DNA from: an uncultured Shewanella sp.
GTDB lineage: Bacteria; Pseudomonadota; Gammaproteobacteria; Enterobacterales; Shewanellaceae
DNA length: 64,000 nt
NCBI RefSeq assembly: GCF_947501225.1
Contig: NZ_CANMUW010000002.1
Span: 1 to 64,000, forward strand
Direction of reading: 5' to 3'
Within the stretch, counting starts at the first letter, position 1, and every line of letters begins with the position of its first letter. Positions 15,699 to 27,200 of this stretch are shown here, in pieces. Both the position numbers and the translations under genes were made by a program. The notes under the pieces are model-generated. The model was not told the origin of the DNA, made no database searches, and worked only from the letters and a program-made list of their open reading frames with translations.

Positions 15699-17558
15699 CT
15701 ACTTAAACCTGCGACGCAACCAAAGCAGCGGTAAGGCAAATAACCAGGCGAAACTCGCAGCCCCTTTGCGCTTATAGTTCTCAGGCTCACCATTATCATC
15801 AACACAGTTGTTTGCATTGATGAACGCTTCATCGGCTTCCGCCCCATTAGGTTGCAATACCACCATACGCGGCAGGTATGAGGTCAAGGGGTCGCCATAA
15901 CCATTTACGTCGAATACCGGTAAACCATTCTCACCAATAACCAGGTTGCCATCCTCATCAAGCTTGTATAGTGGCTTACGGATAAATGCCGTGCCGACAA
16001 TGGTTCCATCTTCATTGATGCTATTCGCTTCTACGACCTTAATATCACTGTTATAGGTCAGTGTCACACCGGTGCCGTCCTGTACTTCGATCTTATTACG
16101 CACCCAATTACCGTCAGAATTTTTAACAAACCCTTTCGACTCACAGGTCAACAGCTTATTTAAGTTACTAAACTCGCTGGTTGTTTTATCAAACAGGAAC
16201 CCCTCTTTCGGGCGCGGCTTCTCCTTGTCGTGGGTCGTTTCTATAAATCCGACAACCTGGCCCTTGTTATTAATATCTTTTGCTTTACTACTCAGATCGG
16301 AAGTGGCGTTATAAAAATCGTTTGGCGTAACGATCTCACTATCGGGATCTTTGGTATCGAAATAGAAAAACTTATCTCTTACATAACCTTCAAGGTACTG
16401 CTGGTAACTTCCCACCAGTATGCCACTATCATTGATATCGTAGGCGATAGAGCTGAACCTGTCATCTATCATCGGGATCCAATGGTACTCATAGTTACCA
16501 TCGCCATTCTTGGTCCAGTAAGCAGCATCATAGGCAAGTTTGTCTTTATCATCTCTGCGATAGACATGAGAGCGCCCGACAACCACACCTTCACCATTGA
16601 TACCTAAACCTTGTGCTCTGAACACGGTATCTGATGTAGAGGAAAGTCCTAATGGTAGCTCTTTACTCTCGGTGACCGAGCCGTCTGCGCCCAGTTGCCA
16701 CAAATACGCCCTGACCTGATACTGAAAGCTGGTGAAGCCATTGGTGTCCGGATACTGCTCATCCTGTACACACACATCCACCGGATAGGTATCGCCAGAG
16801 ATACAGCTATCTATCTTCTCTTTTGCCGTTTTTGAAAGCTCGGTCCCCGCATAGCCGGCAACCAGGTTATCAGCGTTGATAGCCGCGGCAACCGAATAAC
16901 CACCAACATTAACCGTGTCGCTGTCTTTGACATATTCAGTCAGTGGAGGCATTAGCTCTACTTCTGTGCCGTCTGCCGTTTTAGCAAAGCCACGCTCTTC
17001 ATATTCACGGTAATACCAGTAATCCTGCCCCTCGGTATCACCTGTGTACTCGACTTTTTGTTCCGGAGAGGTCATGGAACCAATTTTAATCCCGGAATCA
17101 TTCATGTCGTAGTAGTTAACATCTACCGAATTGATAGACTCAGGGACCTCAGGGTCGGTATCCTTTGGCGGCGTAGTCCCATTCACGCTATCGAAGGTAG
17201 GCACCCAGGCACCAGAGGCTCCATTTTCATCTGAAGTGAAGGTAAAATTGTTAGCTTTGATTGGCTCGTTGATCGAGTAGGTGATCTTCTCTGCATCGGC
17301 AATACCATCTTCGATATCGATGACACCATCATCATCTTCAGAGGTATCCAGCTTCTTCTTGCCCTTTGAAACACCAACGGACTTGTTTTCGGCATTGACT
17401 GCCATACCATATCCGTTGCGGGTACTTTCCAGAGTGCCATTAAGATCGAAATCTTCAATATTTTTGATTTCATAGACAGGCGCAGCATGAGCGCCCTGAA
17501 GAACACCAATTACGCCTACGGCAACTAATGAAAGGGCTTTATCCAGTTTAAACTTCAT
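15699..17558 (-). CDS. DUF3466-family exported protein with C-terminal sorting-like tail
   Basis: 619 residues from ATG 17558 (GGGAA 8 nt upstream), beginning with a clear signal peptide (LSLVAVGVIGVLQGAHA, cut before APVYEI). The body is acidic, rich in Asp/Asn/Gly, with repeated YDINDSGILVGSY-like units (also AKDINNKGQVVGF, GLGINGEGVVVGR), the HAF-like repeat typical of DUF3466 proteins. The end, GAASFAWLFALPLLWLRRRFK, is a small-residue patch, hydrophobic helix and Arg cluster, the plan of GlyGly-CTERM (rhombosortase) tails, but with a weak Gly motif. It is probably a surface or secreted protein of unknown role. It begins 28 nt after uup's stop. Confidence 0.82.
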   Translation of the reverse strand: MKFKLDKALSLVAVGVIGVLQGAHAAPVYEIKNIEDFDLNGTLESTRNGYGMAVNAENKSVGVSKGKKKLDTSEDDDGVIDIEDGIADAEKITYSINEPIKANNFTFTSDENGASGAWVPTFDSVNGTTPPKDTDPEVPESINSVDVNYYDMNDSGIKIGSMTSPEQKVEYTGDTEGQDYWYYREYEERGFAKTADGTEVELMPPLTEYVKDSDTVNVGGYSVAAAINADNLVAGYAGTELSKTAKEKIDSCISGDTYPVDVCVQDEQYPDTNGFTSFQYQVRAYLWQLGADGSVTESKELPLGLSSTSDTVFRAQGLGINGEGVVVGRSHVYRRDDKDKLAYDAAYWTKNGDGNYEYHWIPMIDDRFSSIAYDINDSGILVGSYQQYLEGYVRDKFFYFDTKDPDSEIVTPNDFYNATSDLSSKAKDINNKGQVVGFIETTHDKEKPRPKEGFLFDKTTSEFSNLNKLLTCESKGFVKNSDGNWVRNKIEVQDGTGVTLTYNSDIKVVEANSINEDGTIVGTAFIRKPLYKLDEDGNLVIGENGLPVFDVNGYGDPLTSYLPRMVVLQPNGAEADEAFINANNCVDDNGEPENYKRKGAASFAWLFALPLLWLRRRFK

Positions 17559-17586
17559 TAACGCTATTCCCATTATTATTTTAGTC

Positions 17587-19506
17587 TTACTTGAGCGACT
17601 CAAGCTCTTCCCATCGCTCAAAGCAAACTTCCAACTCTTGCTCTTTATTGGCTAACTGCTCGAGTTGAAGGCTTATTTTATCCTGTTCCTGAGCATAAAA
17701 CTCCGGCGCACTAATCACTTCTTGTAATGCCTCAACCTCTTGCTCTAACTGCTCCATAAGGGCTGGCAATGCTTCTAGTTCGCGTTGCAACTTATATGAA
17801 AGCTTCTTTTCAGGCTTAGGTTTTGCGGCCGTTTTAGCCTCTTTAACCTTGGCCTCGACAGGTTGGACACTCTTTGTTTCCTGAGGTTCCTCAGAATAAA
17901 ACTTTGCCCCTTGCGAAACTGCATCCTGATAACCGCCGACATACTCGGCCCAACCACCGTTACCGGTAAACCACCAGCTACTGGTCACTGTATTATCGAT
18001 GAAGGCCCTGTCATGACTGACAATCAATAAGGTGCCAGCATACTCAGTCAGTAGTGACTCTAGCAACTCTAAGGTCTCAATATCAAGATCGTTGGTCGGC
18101 TCATCGAGAATAATTAAGTTTGCAGGCCTTAAGAGGAGGCGGGCCAAGAGTAATCGGTTCTTTTCTCCACCAGACAGTGCTTTAACCGGTGTCCTTGCTC
18201 TCATTGGAGAGAAGAGGAAATCCTGCAGATAACTTAGTATATGTCGATCTTGGCCATTGATAGTGATGGTTTTCTTACCTTCACCGACATTCTCCTCTAC
18301 CGTCTTTTCAGGATCCAAAGCTTCACGGTATTGATCGAAATAGGCTATTTCCAGCTTAGTGCCTACTTTTACACAACCAGACTGAGCCTCCAGCTGGCCG
18401 ATAAGCAGCTTCACTAAGGTAGACTTACCGCAACCGTTGGGCCCAATCAATGCAATACGATCGCCACGCATCACAGAGGTGGTGAAATTTTTAACCAGGT
18501 TCTTATCGGGAAGATTATAGTTGAGGTTTTCTATGTCGAATACCAGCTTGCCGGAACGCTCCGTATCCGCCACGGCCATCTTGGCACCGCCCTGACGGTT
18601 AAGTCTTGCCTTACGCTCTACACGAAGCGCCTTGAGTGCACGCACCCTGCCCTCATTACGGGTCCGCCTGGCTTTAATGCCCTGTCTAATCCAAGCCTCC
18701 TCTTCCGCCAACTTCTTATCGAAGAGGGCGTTTTGTTCGGCTTCAACCCTTAACCATTCGGCTTTTCCATCCAGATAGGTCTGATAATCTCCCGGCCAGG
18801 ACGTGACGACACCGCGATCCAGGTCGACAATTCTCGTCGCCATCCGCTGAATGAAGCCCCTATCGTGACTCACAAATACGATGGCCCCCTTATAACTGAG
18901 CAAAAACTGCTCCAGCCACTCGATGGTGTCGATATCCAGGTGGTTAGTCGGCTCATCGAGAAGGAGTAGATCCGGTTCGCTAACCAGTGCGCGGGCCAAC
19001 GCGACTTTACGCTGCCATCCACCGGAAAGCTCACTGAGAGGACTATCAGGGTCTAACCCTAACAGGGCACAATTTTGATTGATGCGATTATCCAGTTGCC
19101 AACCATTTAGATGATCCAGCTCTTCCTGCAGACGTTCCATCTGCTTGAGCATACGCTCCATCTGCTCAGGAGTAGCCGTAGCAACATCATGAGAGAGTTG
19201 ATGATAGCGCTCAAGCTTCTCACCCACCTCTTGCAGACCGGCAGAGATATATGAATAAACCGTGCCCTTCTCGGCCTTAGGGGGATCTTGCTGCAGGCGA
19301 CTGACCTTAACATCGGTCGCAATATTGAACTCACCATCATCGAGGAGCACGTCACCACTTAATACTTTCATCAGACTCGACTTACCCGCCCCGTTGCGGC
19401 CAACGATACACACTCGTTCACCAGGCTCAATGGTAAAATCGGCTTTTTGCAACAATGGAGTATAACCATAGGCTAACGAACCATTATTAATACGAACTAG
19501 ACTCAA
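17587..19506 (-). CDS. uup: ABC-F ATPase Uup
   Basis: A soluble ABC-F protein with two ATP-binding cassettes in one chain: Walker A GRNGAGKS (near 36) and GPNGCGKS (near 350), signatures LSGGWQ and LSGGEKNR, and Walker B LLLDEPTNHLD and LIILDEPTNDLD. A charged linker follows the first cassette and a C-terminal coiled coil (EKKLSYKLQRELEALPAL onward) binds DNA or ribosome in Uup. E. coli Uup affects transposon precise excision and ribosome function. Length 639 is normal. It starts 1 nt after the glutaredoxin-like gene, in an rlmL-grx-uup operon. Confidence 0.95.
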   Translation of the reverse strand: MSLVRINNGSLAYGYTPLLQKADFTIEPGERVCIVGRNGAGKSSLMKVLSGDVLLDDGEFNIATDVKVSRLQQDPPKAEKGTVYSYISAGLQEVGEKLERYHQLSHDVATATPEQMERMLKQMERLQEELDHLNGWQLDNRINQNCALLGLDPDSPLSELSGGWQRKVALARALVSEPDLLLLDEPTNHLDIDTIEWLEQFLLSYKGAIVFVSHDRGFIQRMATRIVDLDRGVVTSWPGDYQTYLDGKAEWLRVEAEQNALFDKKLAEEEAWIRQGIKARRTRNEGRVRALKALRVERKARLNRQGGAKMAVADTERSGKLVFDIENLNYNLPDKNLVKNFTTSVMRGDRIALIGPNGCGKSTLVKLLIGQLEAQSGCVKVGTKLEIAYFDQYREALDPEKTVEENVGEGKKTITINGQDRHILSYLQDFLFSPMRARTPVKALSGGEKNRLLLARLLLRPANLIILDEPTNDLDIETLELLESLLTEYAGTLLIVSHDRAFIDNTVTSSWWFTGNGGWAEYVGGYQDAVSQGAKFYSEEPQETKSVQPVEAKVKEAKTAAKPKPEKKLSYKLQRELEALPALMEQLEQEVEALQEVISAPEFYAQEQDKISLQLEQLANKEQELEVCFERWEELESLK

Positions 19507-19507
19507 G

Positions 19508-19747
19508 TTAAGCTCCTAAAAATTCTTGTAAACTGGTCATATCGAACGGCCAATTTAACTCTTTGTCTGTATCCTTGCACTTTAAAACAGGTATACGAGT
19601 GCCATACAACTCGGCAAGGTGAGGCTCATCGCAGATATCCTGCCTCTCATACTCTAAAGGAAGTTGGTCGAGTAATTGGGCCGCAAGTTCACACAGATGA
19701 CAAACATCTGTGTGAAACAAGATATATTGTGACGACTTAGTCGGCAT
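19508..19747 (-). CDS. Glutaredoxin-like protein (DUF836)
   Basis: 79 residues with a thioredoxin-fold start and the CHLC motif at about residues 16-19 ([17 protein letters not shown]), then a cis-Pro-like IPVLKC. The DUF836 glutaredoxin-like group commonly lies between rlmL and uup; its redox partners are not established. It overlaps the 3' end of rlmL by 11 nt, so translation is coupled. Confidence 0.9.
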   Translation of the reverse strand: MPTKSSQYILFHTDVCHLCELAAQLLDQLPLEYERQDICDEPHLAELYGTRIPVLKCKDTDKELNWPFDMTSLQEFLGA

Positions 19748-21872
19748 GGGTCAGTAACCAGGTGTTGTGGATGTGTGGGTTACGCTTGAAGTCCAACGGC
19801 AAAGTCTGGTTATCGATGTTTTTAACCTTGATCCCCGCAGCTTCAAGTGCCGCAACTTCCATCTTAAACTTACGCTTGTTGTTAGAAAATATGATCTCAC
19901 CGCCTGGATTCAACAACTTAATCAGATTAGTCAGCAGTTCAACATGATCGCGAAGTACATCGAAAGAGTCCTCCATTCTCTTAGAGTTAGAGAAGGTCGG
20001 CGGATCGATAAAGATGAGATCGAAGGTGTCGTGGGTTCTGGTTATCCACTGTAAACAGTTGGCCTGAACAAATTCATATTTGTTGTCGTTAAAGCCGTTC
20101 AGCGCAAAGTTCTCTTTTGCCCAGTTCAGGTAGGTGTTGGACATATCGACGGTTGTTACCGAGGCTGCCCCGCCCATTGCAGCATGAACAGATGCAGTTC
20201 CGGTATAGGCGAATAAGTTAAGTACCTTGCGGTCTTTAGCTTTCTCACCAACCAGCTTTCGCGTGAGGCGATGATCGAGAAACAGGCCTGTGTCGAGATA
20301 CTCCTTGAGGTTAAGTTTAAACTTAGCCCCATACTCGGTGGTGATTAACTCAAGTTTGTTGGCGTCGATCTTCTCATATTGGTTCGTGCCTTTTTGACGC
20401 TCCCGGGTCTTGAGGATGATATGCTCTGGATCTATGCCTATGGCTCCGGGCAGAGCGATTAACACATCGGTCAGGCGACGCTTAGTCACAGACTCTGGGA
20501 TCTGAGAAGGCGCCGAATACTCCTGAATGACCACATAATCGAGATATTTATCGATAGCGACATTGTAATCAGGCAAGTCTGCGTCATAGAGTCGATAACT
20601 ATCTATCCCCTCTTTCTTTGCCCACTTCTGTAACTGTTTGAAGTTTTTCTTTACCCGGTTAGTAAAAGGCACCGCAATATCACTGATATCTCCCTCAATC
20701 TTGATATTGGCAGGATCTACGCGTCGCGTATTTTCGGCATGTACCTTATAAAGATTGAAGGCGCACTCCAATGCACCGTTATTCATCTTCATCTGCTTAT
20801 CGGCCTTAAGCTTCAATGCAGACAGGAGTTCAACATCACTGTTTAAAATGGCCAGGTTCCAACCGCCAAATTCAGCCTTGAATTTATCGCCTAGCTGATA
20901 ATAGAGCTGTAAGAGCGACGTGACGTTACCTAATCGTTCACCATAGGGAGGATTACTGATGAGATAGCCGGACTCGGCCGGGACTTTCACATTGAGTGCA
21001 TTGGCTACGTCAAACTCGATCAGATCTAAAACACCTGCGTTGTCAGCATTGCGTTTTGCCAGTGCAACCAGACGAGAGTCGATATCGGAACCAAAAAACT
21101 TAATCTTACATCGAGTCTTACCGATTGAAGCTCTGGCCTTAGCTTCATCGAGCAGCTCTTGCCAACACTTATCGTTGTGCCTCAGCCAATGTTCAAAACC
21201 GAAACGTTCACGGTGAAGTCCAGGGGCCATATCACAGGCCATCATCGCCGCTTCGATCAAAATCGTTCCGCTACCACAAAAAGGGTCCATCAGGGTAACA
21301 GGGTTCTTTTGCCATCCACTGCGTACCAACATGTTAGCCGCAAGATTCTCTTTCAGTGGTGCCTCACCCGTTGTCGAGCGGTAACCGCGTTTATGCAGTG
21401 CCGGACCTGAGAAATTTACTCCAATGGTGATCTGTCCGCGTCTGTAGTGAGCATCGATCCTGAAATCTGCATCGGTTCGCGATACATTAGGGCGGGAACA
21501 ATCGTCGTCCCGAAAACGATCAACAATGGCGTCTTTTATCTTGAGTGCACCAAACTGAGTGTTTTTAATAAATCCACCCATACCATGAAAATCGATGCTG
21601 AAGGTACTGCGATTAGAGAACTGCATCTGCCAATCAATACCATAGGCGGCATTGTAAAGCTGCTCAGGGGATTCACAAGGACCCTTATGGATTACGAAGA
21701 TTATCCGACTCGCAAGCCGTGACCAAAGCGTGATTCTGTAGCCAAGCTCCAAAGAGGCCGAAAAATAGACTCCGGCAACACTCTCTTTAATGTCAGAAGC
21801 GCCGAGCTCGGCCAGCTCAAGTGATAACGCGTATTCATAGCCCCTGGGAGCCGCAGCAAAGAAATTTAACAT
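19737..21872 (-). CDS. rlmL: Bifunctional 23S rRNA methyltransferase RlmKL (m2G2445/m7G2069)
   Basis: A fusion of two methyltransferases. The N-terminal RlmL half has a THUMP domain and the N2-guanine signature [10 protein letters not shown]; the C-terminal RlmK half has SAM motif [15 protein letters not shown] and the DPPTFSN motif. ATG 21872 (711 residues, [16 protein letters not shown]) matches family starts; a GTG at 21890 would add six residues. No strong ribosome site is visible at either. The gene leads the operon with the glutaredoxin-like gene and uup. Confidence 0.96.
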   Translation of the reverse strand: MLNFFAAAPRGYEYALSLELAELGASDIKESVAGVYFSASLELGYRITLWSRLASRIIFVIHKGPCESPEQLYNAAYGIDWQMQFSNRSTFSIDFHGMGGFIKNTQFGALKIKDAIVDRFRDDDCSRPNVSRTDADFRIDAHYRRGQITIGVNFSGPALHKRGYRSTTGEAPLKENLAANMLVRSGWQKNPVTLMDPFCGSGTILIEAAMMACDMAPGLHRERFGFEHWLRHNDKCWQELLDEAKARASIGKTRCKIKFFGSDIDSRLVALAKRNADNAGVLDLIEFDVANALNVKVPAESGYLISNPPYGERLGNVTSLLQLYYQLGDKFKAEFGGWNLAILNSDVELLSALKLKADKQMKMNNGALECAFNLYKVHAENTRRVDPANIKIEGDISDIAVPFTNRVKKNFKQLQKWAKKEGIDSYRLYDADLPDYNVAIDKYLDYVVIQEYSAPSQIPESVTKRRLTDVLIALPGAIGIDPEHIILKTRERQKGTNQYEKIDANKLELITTEYGAKFKLNLKEYLDTGLFLDHRLTRKLVGEKAKDRKVLNLFAYTGTASVHAAMGGAASVTTVDMSNTYLNWAKENFALNGFNDNKYEFVQANCLQWITRTHDTFDLIFIDPPTFSNSKRMEDSFDVLRDHVELLTNLIKLLNPGGEIIFSNNKRKFKMEVAALEAAGIKVKNIDNQTLPLDFKRNPHIHNTWLLTHAD

Positions 21873-22438
21873 CGATAAATAGGCACACAATAAAAATTAA
21901 TCACACATTATACCCCGAAGATGAGGCAAATGATAAAAAGTTATTGTTCAACCGCGTGATTAAACCAATTATATTCAGCTGGTTTTGGCAGCAAGGTCGC
22001 CTTTAGTGTTATTTATGAACACCAAACGACATAACAGGCAAGGCAAACCGATAACTGTAACAAAGCGTTGAGCAACTGATGCGACATGGTGTGAGGCATG
22101 GATAAGCCTAAGAAGCTGGTTCTGATTCTCAGCAAAAAACCTGTCACGCTCGCTGAGTTGCGCACTATTGAGATTCTGCCTCCCGCAGACAATTAGATTG
22201 AAGTTATCAATCCCCCTCATCAGAAAGTTTATCTAATTTTCATAGAGCAAAGCGTTATAATCTAATAACGCGGCAAAGGGAGTAGTTAAATTTGGTTTTA
22301 ACTCCCGCTAACAACAGAGTTAAAGTTTATTATCGGAGAGGTAAAATAAGTCGGGAGTGAAGATAAGCGAAGGTAATACCGTAAACTCTGGCCGGAAAAA
22401 CCAGAGTCCAAATTCTGAATAAGATATTTGATCAATTA
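21873..22438. promoter_or_regulatory. Intergenic region between rlmL and zapC
   Basis: 566 bp holding the rlmL promoter region and the zapC 3' flank. Two inverted repeats are visible: GGGAGT...ACTCCC at 22278-22306 with further A/T pairing inside, and CTCTGG...CCAGAG at about 22386-22406, which may end zapC transcription although its U-run is poor. Short open frames here look accidental. Confidence 0.45.
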
Positions 22439-22972
22439 TTAAGCAGCAACAATCTGTCGGCTGGCCGTTAAAGGATATAACCTGTCATTCATAACTTTAA
22501 TACACTCAAATTGCATCAAAGATTTACTAGCATTAAGAGAGAGCTCTTTTGATAAAAGCATAACAAGCGAAGCTTGAATATTTGTTTCAACTACCATCAC
22601 CTGAGCATTTACCCCCTGACATCTTAATTGAAAGACTTTTGCCAGCTCGCTGTAGACACACATAGTACTGGTGTCAAAAAACCAGGACTTTGGCATCTGG
22701 GGCTTTAGCAGGAAATGAGCCGCCGTGGCGTTAAGGGCCAATTGTACTTTCGCAGCATCAGACACACTCATAGATTTAGATAGTCGCTCAAGAAATTCGA
22801 TATAGAACTTGGCATGCTCGACACTGAACTCTAATTCCGATTGCGCATCGGGTATTAAATATTTTGATTTATAAGGGGTCAGAAACTCCATATCTGAGCC
22901 TAACGAAACGCTTAAAGAATTATGCGCTTCATTATATATCCATTGCCAATCCCTTTTTGGCATTAATAACAT
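22439..22972 (-). CDS. zapC: Cell division protein ZapC
   Basis: ZapC binds FtsZ and promotes lateral bundling of protofilaments at the Z ring. The 177-residue product has the conserved start PKRDWQWIYNEAHNSLSVSL and the matching length; position between rlmL and pyrD is the E. coli order (formerly ycbW). The upstream region holds six GATC sites just after pyrD. Confidence 0.92.
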   Translation of the reverse strand: MLLMPKRDWQWIYNEAHNSLSVSLGSDMEFLTPYKSKYLIPDAQSELEFSVEHAKFYIEFLERLSKSMSVSDAAKVQLALNATAAHFLLKPQMPKSWFFDTSTMCVYSELAKVFQLRCQGVNAQVMVVETNIQASLVMLLSKELSLNASKSLMQFECIKVMNDRLYPLTASRQIVAA

Positions 22973-23137
22973 AACCTTTACCCATCATATAAAGTACAGC
23001 TCGATAATAGATGATAATTTATGCAATATCAAAATAATTTTTCAAAATATGATTTGGATAACAACACCTTATATAGATCAAACGCGATCATTTTTACGAT
23101 CGCGCGATCTAATATTGATCTAAAAAAGATCTAAATA
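22973..23137. promoter_or_regulatory. zapC-pyrD intergenic region with a GATC cluster
   Basis: 165 bp of A+T-rich sequence. GATC occurs at 23076, 23086, 23098, 23106, 23117 and 23128, spacings 10, 12, 8, 11 and 11 bp, close to one helical turn each. Part of this forms a hairpin, CGCGATC (23083-23089) with GATCGCG (23098-23104), which could end pyrD transcription. It is upstream of zapC. Confidence 0.75.
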
Positions 23138-24157
23138 CTATCTGGTTCTATAGGCAGCTACGATATCTTTAATTAATTTTGGACCCTGATAGATAAAACC
23201 TGAATAGATTTGCACCATACTGGCACCCGCATCAAGTTTATCCATTGCGTCAGAAGCGGTATTAATTCCGCCAACACCTATGATTGGAACCTGGCCTTTT
23301 AAACAATCGGATAACTGTTTAATAACAGCAGTCGACAATGAATTTAATGGCTTACCACTCAAACCGCCCGCCTCATTAGAGTTCATCAGACCACTTACAC
23401 CGTCACGACTCAATGTCGTATTGGTGGCGATGGCACCATCAAATTTATTTCGAATGAGCGAGTCTGCAATTTTCTCAATCTCATCGGAAGAGAGATCAGG
23501 CGCAATCTTTAACGCGATCGGAACGTACTTTCCATGCTTCTCGGCAAGATCTTTCTGCTTGGCTTTCAGTGATCCAAGAAGATCATCGAGCAGATCACCA
23601 TATTGCAAACTACGGAGGCCAGGTGTGTTCGGAGAGGAGATATTCACGGCTATGTATGCCGAATATTCATATACCTTCTCCATACAGATGAGGTAATCCT
23701 CTTTTCCCTGCTCTACCGGTGTATCTTTATTCTTACCGATATTGACACCAACCATGGCCCCCGACTTAGCCGCTTTCAGGTTCGCAACTAAGTTATCGAC
23801 GCCTTTGTTGTTAAAACCCATTCTGTTGATAATCGCTTTAGCCGGCTTTAACCTGAATAGCCGCGGCAGATCATTACCCGGTTGAGGCCTGGGGGTTACC
23901 GTTCCCACCTCGATATGCCCAAAGCCCATGGCATGAAAACCATCTATGCATTCGCCGTCTTTATCCATTCCCGCCGCTAATCCAACAGGATTTGGAAAAG
24001 TCACGCCCATGAACTCAACCGGAGCTTGAATAAACTTCTGGGCATAAAAACAATCTAACGGGGTATTCGCTGTAGCTTTAAGACTTGCGATTGCGAAATT
24101 ATGCGCCTTTTCAGGATCCATCTGAAACATGACTTTTTGAGCGATGTTGTAAAACAT
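23138..24157 (-). CDS. pyrD: Dihydroorotate dehydrogenase (quinone), class 2
   Basis: PyrD oxidises dihydroorotate to orotate with FMN and passes electrons to membrane quinone, the fourth step of pyrimidine synthesis. The N-terminal amphipathic helix ([20 protein letters not shown]), the motif [14 protein letters not shown], the catalytic-serine loop [11 protein letters not shown] and the FMN-binding IGVGGI are visible. 339 residues; AGGAG 5 nt before ATG. A terminator separates it from the upstream glutamate dehydrogenase gene, so it likely has its own promoter. Confidence 0.97.
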   Translation of the reverse strand: MFYNIAQKVMFQMDPEKAHNFAIASLKATANTPLDCFYAQKFIQAPVEFMGVTFPNPVGLAAGMDKDGECIDGFHAMGFGHIEVGTVTPRPQPGNDLPRLFRLKPAKAIINRMGFNNKGVDNLVANLKAAKSGAMVGVNIGKNKDTPVEQGKEDYLICMEKVYEYSAYIAVNISSPNTPGLRSLQYGDLLDDLLGSLKAKQKDLAEKHGKYVPIALKIAPDLSSDEIEKIADSLIRNKFDGAIATNTTLSRDGVSGLMNSNEAGGLSGKPLNSLSTAVIKQLSDCLKGQVPIIGVGGINTASDAMDKLDAGASMVQIYSGFIYQGPKLIKDIVAAYRTR

Positions 24158-24174
24158 GTTTTCTCCTAGACCGA

Positions 24175-24206
24175 AAAAAGCCCCGGCAATTGCCAGGGCT
24201 GTTTAA
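24175..24206 (-). terminator. Terminator after the glutamate dehydrogenase gene
   Basis: Hairpin AGCCCCGGCAATTGCCAGGGCT with an A-run on the plus-strand left side (a U-run on the minus transcript), 10 nt past the stop of the minus-strand gene. It lies in the 59 bp before pyrD. Confidence 0.8.
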
Positions 24207-24216
24207 TTATTATTGT

Positions 24217-27200
24217 TTACTTTTGACCTTCACAGTGAAGTATCAAAAGGTTTAATTCACGTAATGCGACCGAGAACTTGGCAAACTCATGAATCTGCGA
24301 AGTCTTGAAGTCAGCAAGCATGTGGAACCATCTCTCCAATAAGCCCTGATTGGAGTCGATCCACTGCGTGATTATCGTTTCTGCATCACAAGTAGATGTA
24401 CAGGCTCGCAGCACCACTGAGCTCAATGAACGCTGTTGCCAGTCTAACTCTTCTCTAAAGGCGGCTCTTGCAAGCGCTTGCCAGTGGTTCGCAACCGGTT
24501 GAGCACTAATCTGGTCTAAGAACCAGTGTAACTCGACACGTGCACCCAGCTTGAAGTAAGTCTCAGCAATTAAAGCTACTGACTTATCTTCGATTTCGGC
24601 TATTTGTGCGATATCCAGTGCAGAGAATAGAGTACTCATGTTAACAACATGGGTGGCCACATCTTCAGTAACGCCCTCTTTCATCAAGGCGGCTATTTCT
24701 GAACGTAAGCCCTCCAATTCGTCTTCAACCATATACTTATGAACATTCGCACGTAAATCGGCGAATACCGGCTCATAAAATGCCACCGTTTGCTCAATAG
24801 TCAGGTTGCGATTGCGATGGCGTAGGAACCAGCGGCAAGCTCGACGAATATTACGGCGGATCTGGTGTAGCATTTCACCTTGAACAACCGCAGGTATAAT
24901 ACCATTTAATGAAGTGATCTCTTTGGTTAAATCATATAAACCAAATACTTCACGAGCCATAGTGTAACAAATAGCGGCTTCGGCTACTGAGGCACCGGTC
25001 TCATCTTGCATACGTTGAACAAAATTAAGTCCCAGATCATTCACCAGCTCATTGGCAAGCGATGTCGCGATGATCTCTGCACGAAGCGGATGTGCCGCCA
25101 TTCTATCACTGTACTTCTCCTGTAGTTGCTGAGGGAAGTAGGCGATCAACAGCTGACTCAGGAATGGATCATCGGTAATTTCCGGCGTTAATAACTGCTC
25201 TTTAAGCACCATCTTGGCATAGGCAACTAAGACCGACAGCTCAGGTCTGGTTAACGACTTACCATTTGCCAGACGCTCTGCCAGCTCGTCGTCGGTCGGA
25301 ATAAACTCCAGGCCACGATCCAGCTTGCCATCTTTTTCAAGATAGTGAATAAAGCGGATCTGCTCTTTGAGCTGCTCTGCCCCGCGGACCTGTGTCACCG
25401 AAATGGTTCGGGTTTGGTCTTTACAGTCCTGTAGGACAATACGACCCACTTCATCGGTCATCTCGATCAACAGGCGATTACGCTGCTTCAACGTCATCTC
25501 GCCATCGGCAACCAGGGCATTCAACAAGATCTTAATGTTGACCTCATTATCCGAACAATCAACACCACCGACATTGTCGACGAAGTCCGTGTTCATGCGT
25601 CCACCGTTGCTGGTATATTCGATACGACCCAGCTGAGTACAACCTAAGTTACCACCCTCACCTATGATTCTGGCCTGAACTTCGTCACCATTGACGCGCA
25701 GTGCATCATTTGCCCTGTCGCCAACTTCGGCATGGGTTTCATTCGATGCCTTTACATAGGTACCGATGCCGCCATTCCAGATCAGATCCACCTTCATCTT
25801 CAGCAGCTCTTTCAGCAGCTCAGTCGGTGTCATCGATGCTTTCTTAGTTTCAAGCATCTTCTTCATCTCGGGAGACAGAGGAATAGACTTAGCCGAACGC
25901 AGGAATATGCCACCGCCCTTAGAGATAAGCTCTTTGTTATAGTCTTCCCAGCTTGAACGAGGCAGATCAAATAGCCTTTGTCTCTCTTCATAGCTCGAAG
26001 CCGCATCCGGGTTAGGGTCGATGAAGATATGCATATGGTTAAAGGCAGTCACCAGACGCGTGTGCTTAGATAACAACATACCGTTACCGAATACATCACC
26101 GGCCATATCGCCCACCGCTAGACAGGTGAAATCTGTGGTCTGGCAATCGATACCGATCTCACGGAAGTGACGTTTAACCGACTCCCAGGCACCACGGGCC
26201 GTGATCCCCATCTTCTTATGGTCGTAACCATTACTGCCACCGGAAGCGAAGGCATCGCCCAACCAGAAGTTATACTCTTCGGAGATGGCATTGGCGATGT
26301 CCGAGAAGGTCGCCGTACCTTTATCTGCTGCAACAACCAGATAGGGATCATCTTCATCATGACGTACCACATTTGCAGGCGGCACGATTTCACCATTGAT
26401 AATATTGTCCGAAATATCCAGCAGACCACGAATGAAGAGGCGATAGCACTCCTGCCCTTCGGTAAAGAATGCTTCACGCCCCCCCTCTGTGGGGAGCTGT
26501 TTACAAACAAAACCACCTTTCGCACCCACAGGCACAATTACAGTGTTCTTAACCTGCTGCGCTTTAACCAGGCCTAAAACCTCGGTACGGAAGTCCTCGC
26601 GACGGTCTGACCAACGAAGTCCACCACGCGCAACCTTACCGCCACGAAGGTGTACACCTTCTACTCTCGGCGAGTAGACAAATATTTCAAATTTGGGCAA
26701 CGGACGAGGCATCTCTGGGATCTCTTCCGGTGCAAACTTGAATGAAAGGTAACCCTTCTCTTCACCCGTTTCACTCACCTGATAGAAGTTAGTTCTCAAG
26801 GTGGCATTGATAAGATCCAGATAGCGACGAATAATTCTGTCATCATCGAGGCTGGACACATCCTCTAAGCGCTGGTCAATCTGCTCAACAAACTTACTCA
26901 GCGTACGGGTCTTGAGTTTCGGGTTAAACTTACGAATGAACATCTTAACCAGCAAATCAGCGATCTGCGGATAGTTAGTGAAAGTTTCTTCGATGTACGC
27001 TTGACTGAATGTCGCATCGATCTGGCGCATATATTTAGCATAGGCGCGTAGAATCGATACTTCGCGGCCACCCAGGCCTGTCGCTAACACTAAGCGGTTG
27101 AAGCCGTCATCTTCAAGCTTCTTTCTCCACACTTCTGACAATGCAGTTTGGAAACGATGCTGGCTGTCGGCGATGCTCTCGGTAGAGGTGCCCTGCACTG

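Noticed and set aside
22386..22406. CTCTGG/CCAGAG hairpin as a firm zapC terminator
   Set aside because: The stem is short and the minus-strand transcript lacks a proper U-run after it; kept only as a note in the intergenic entry.
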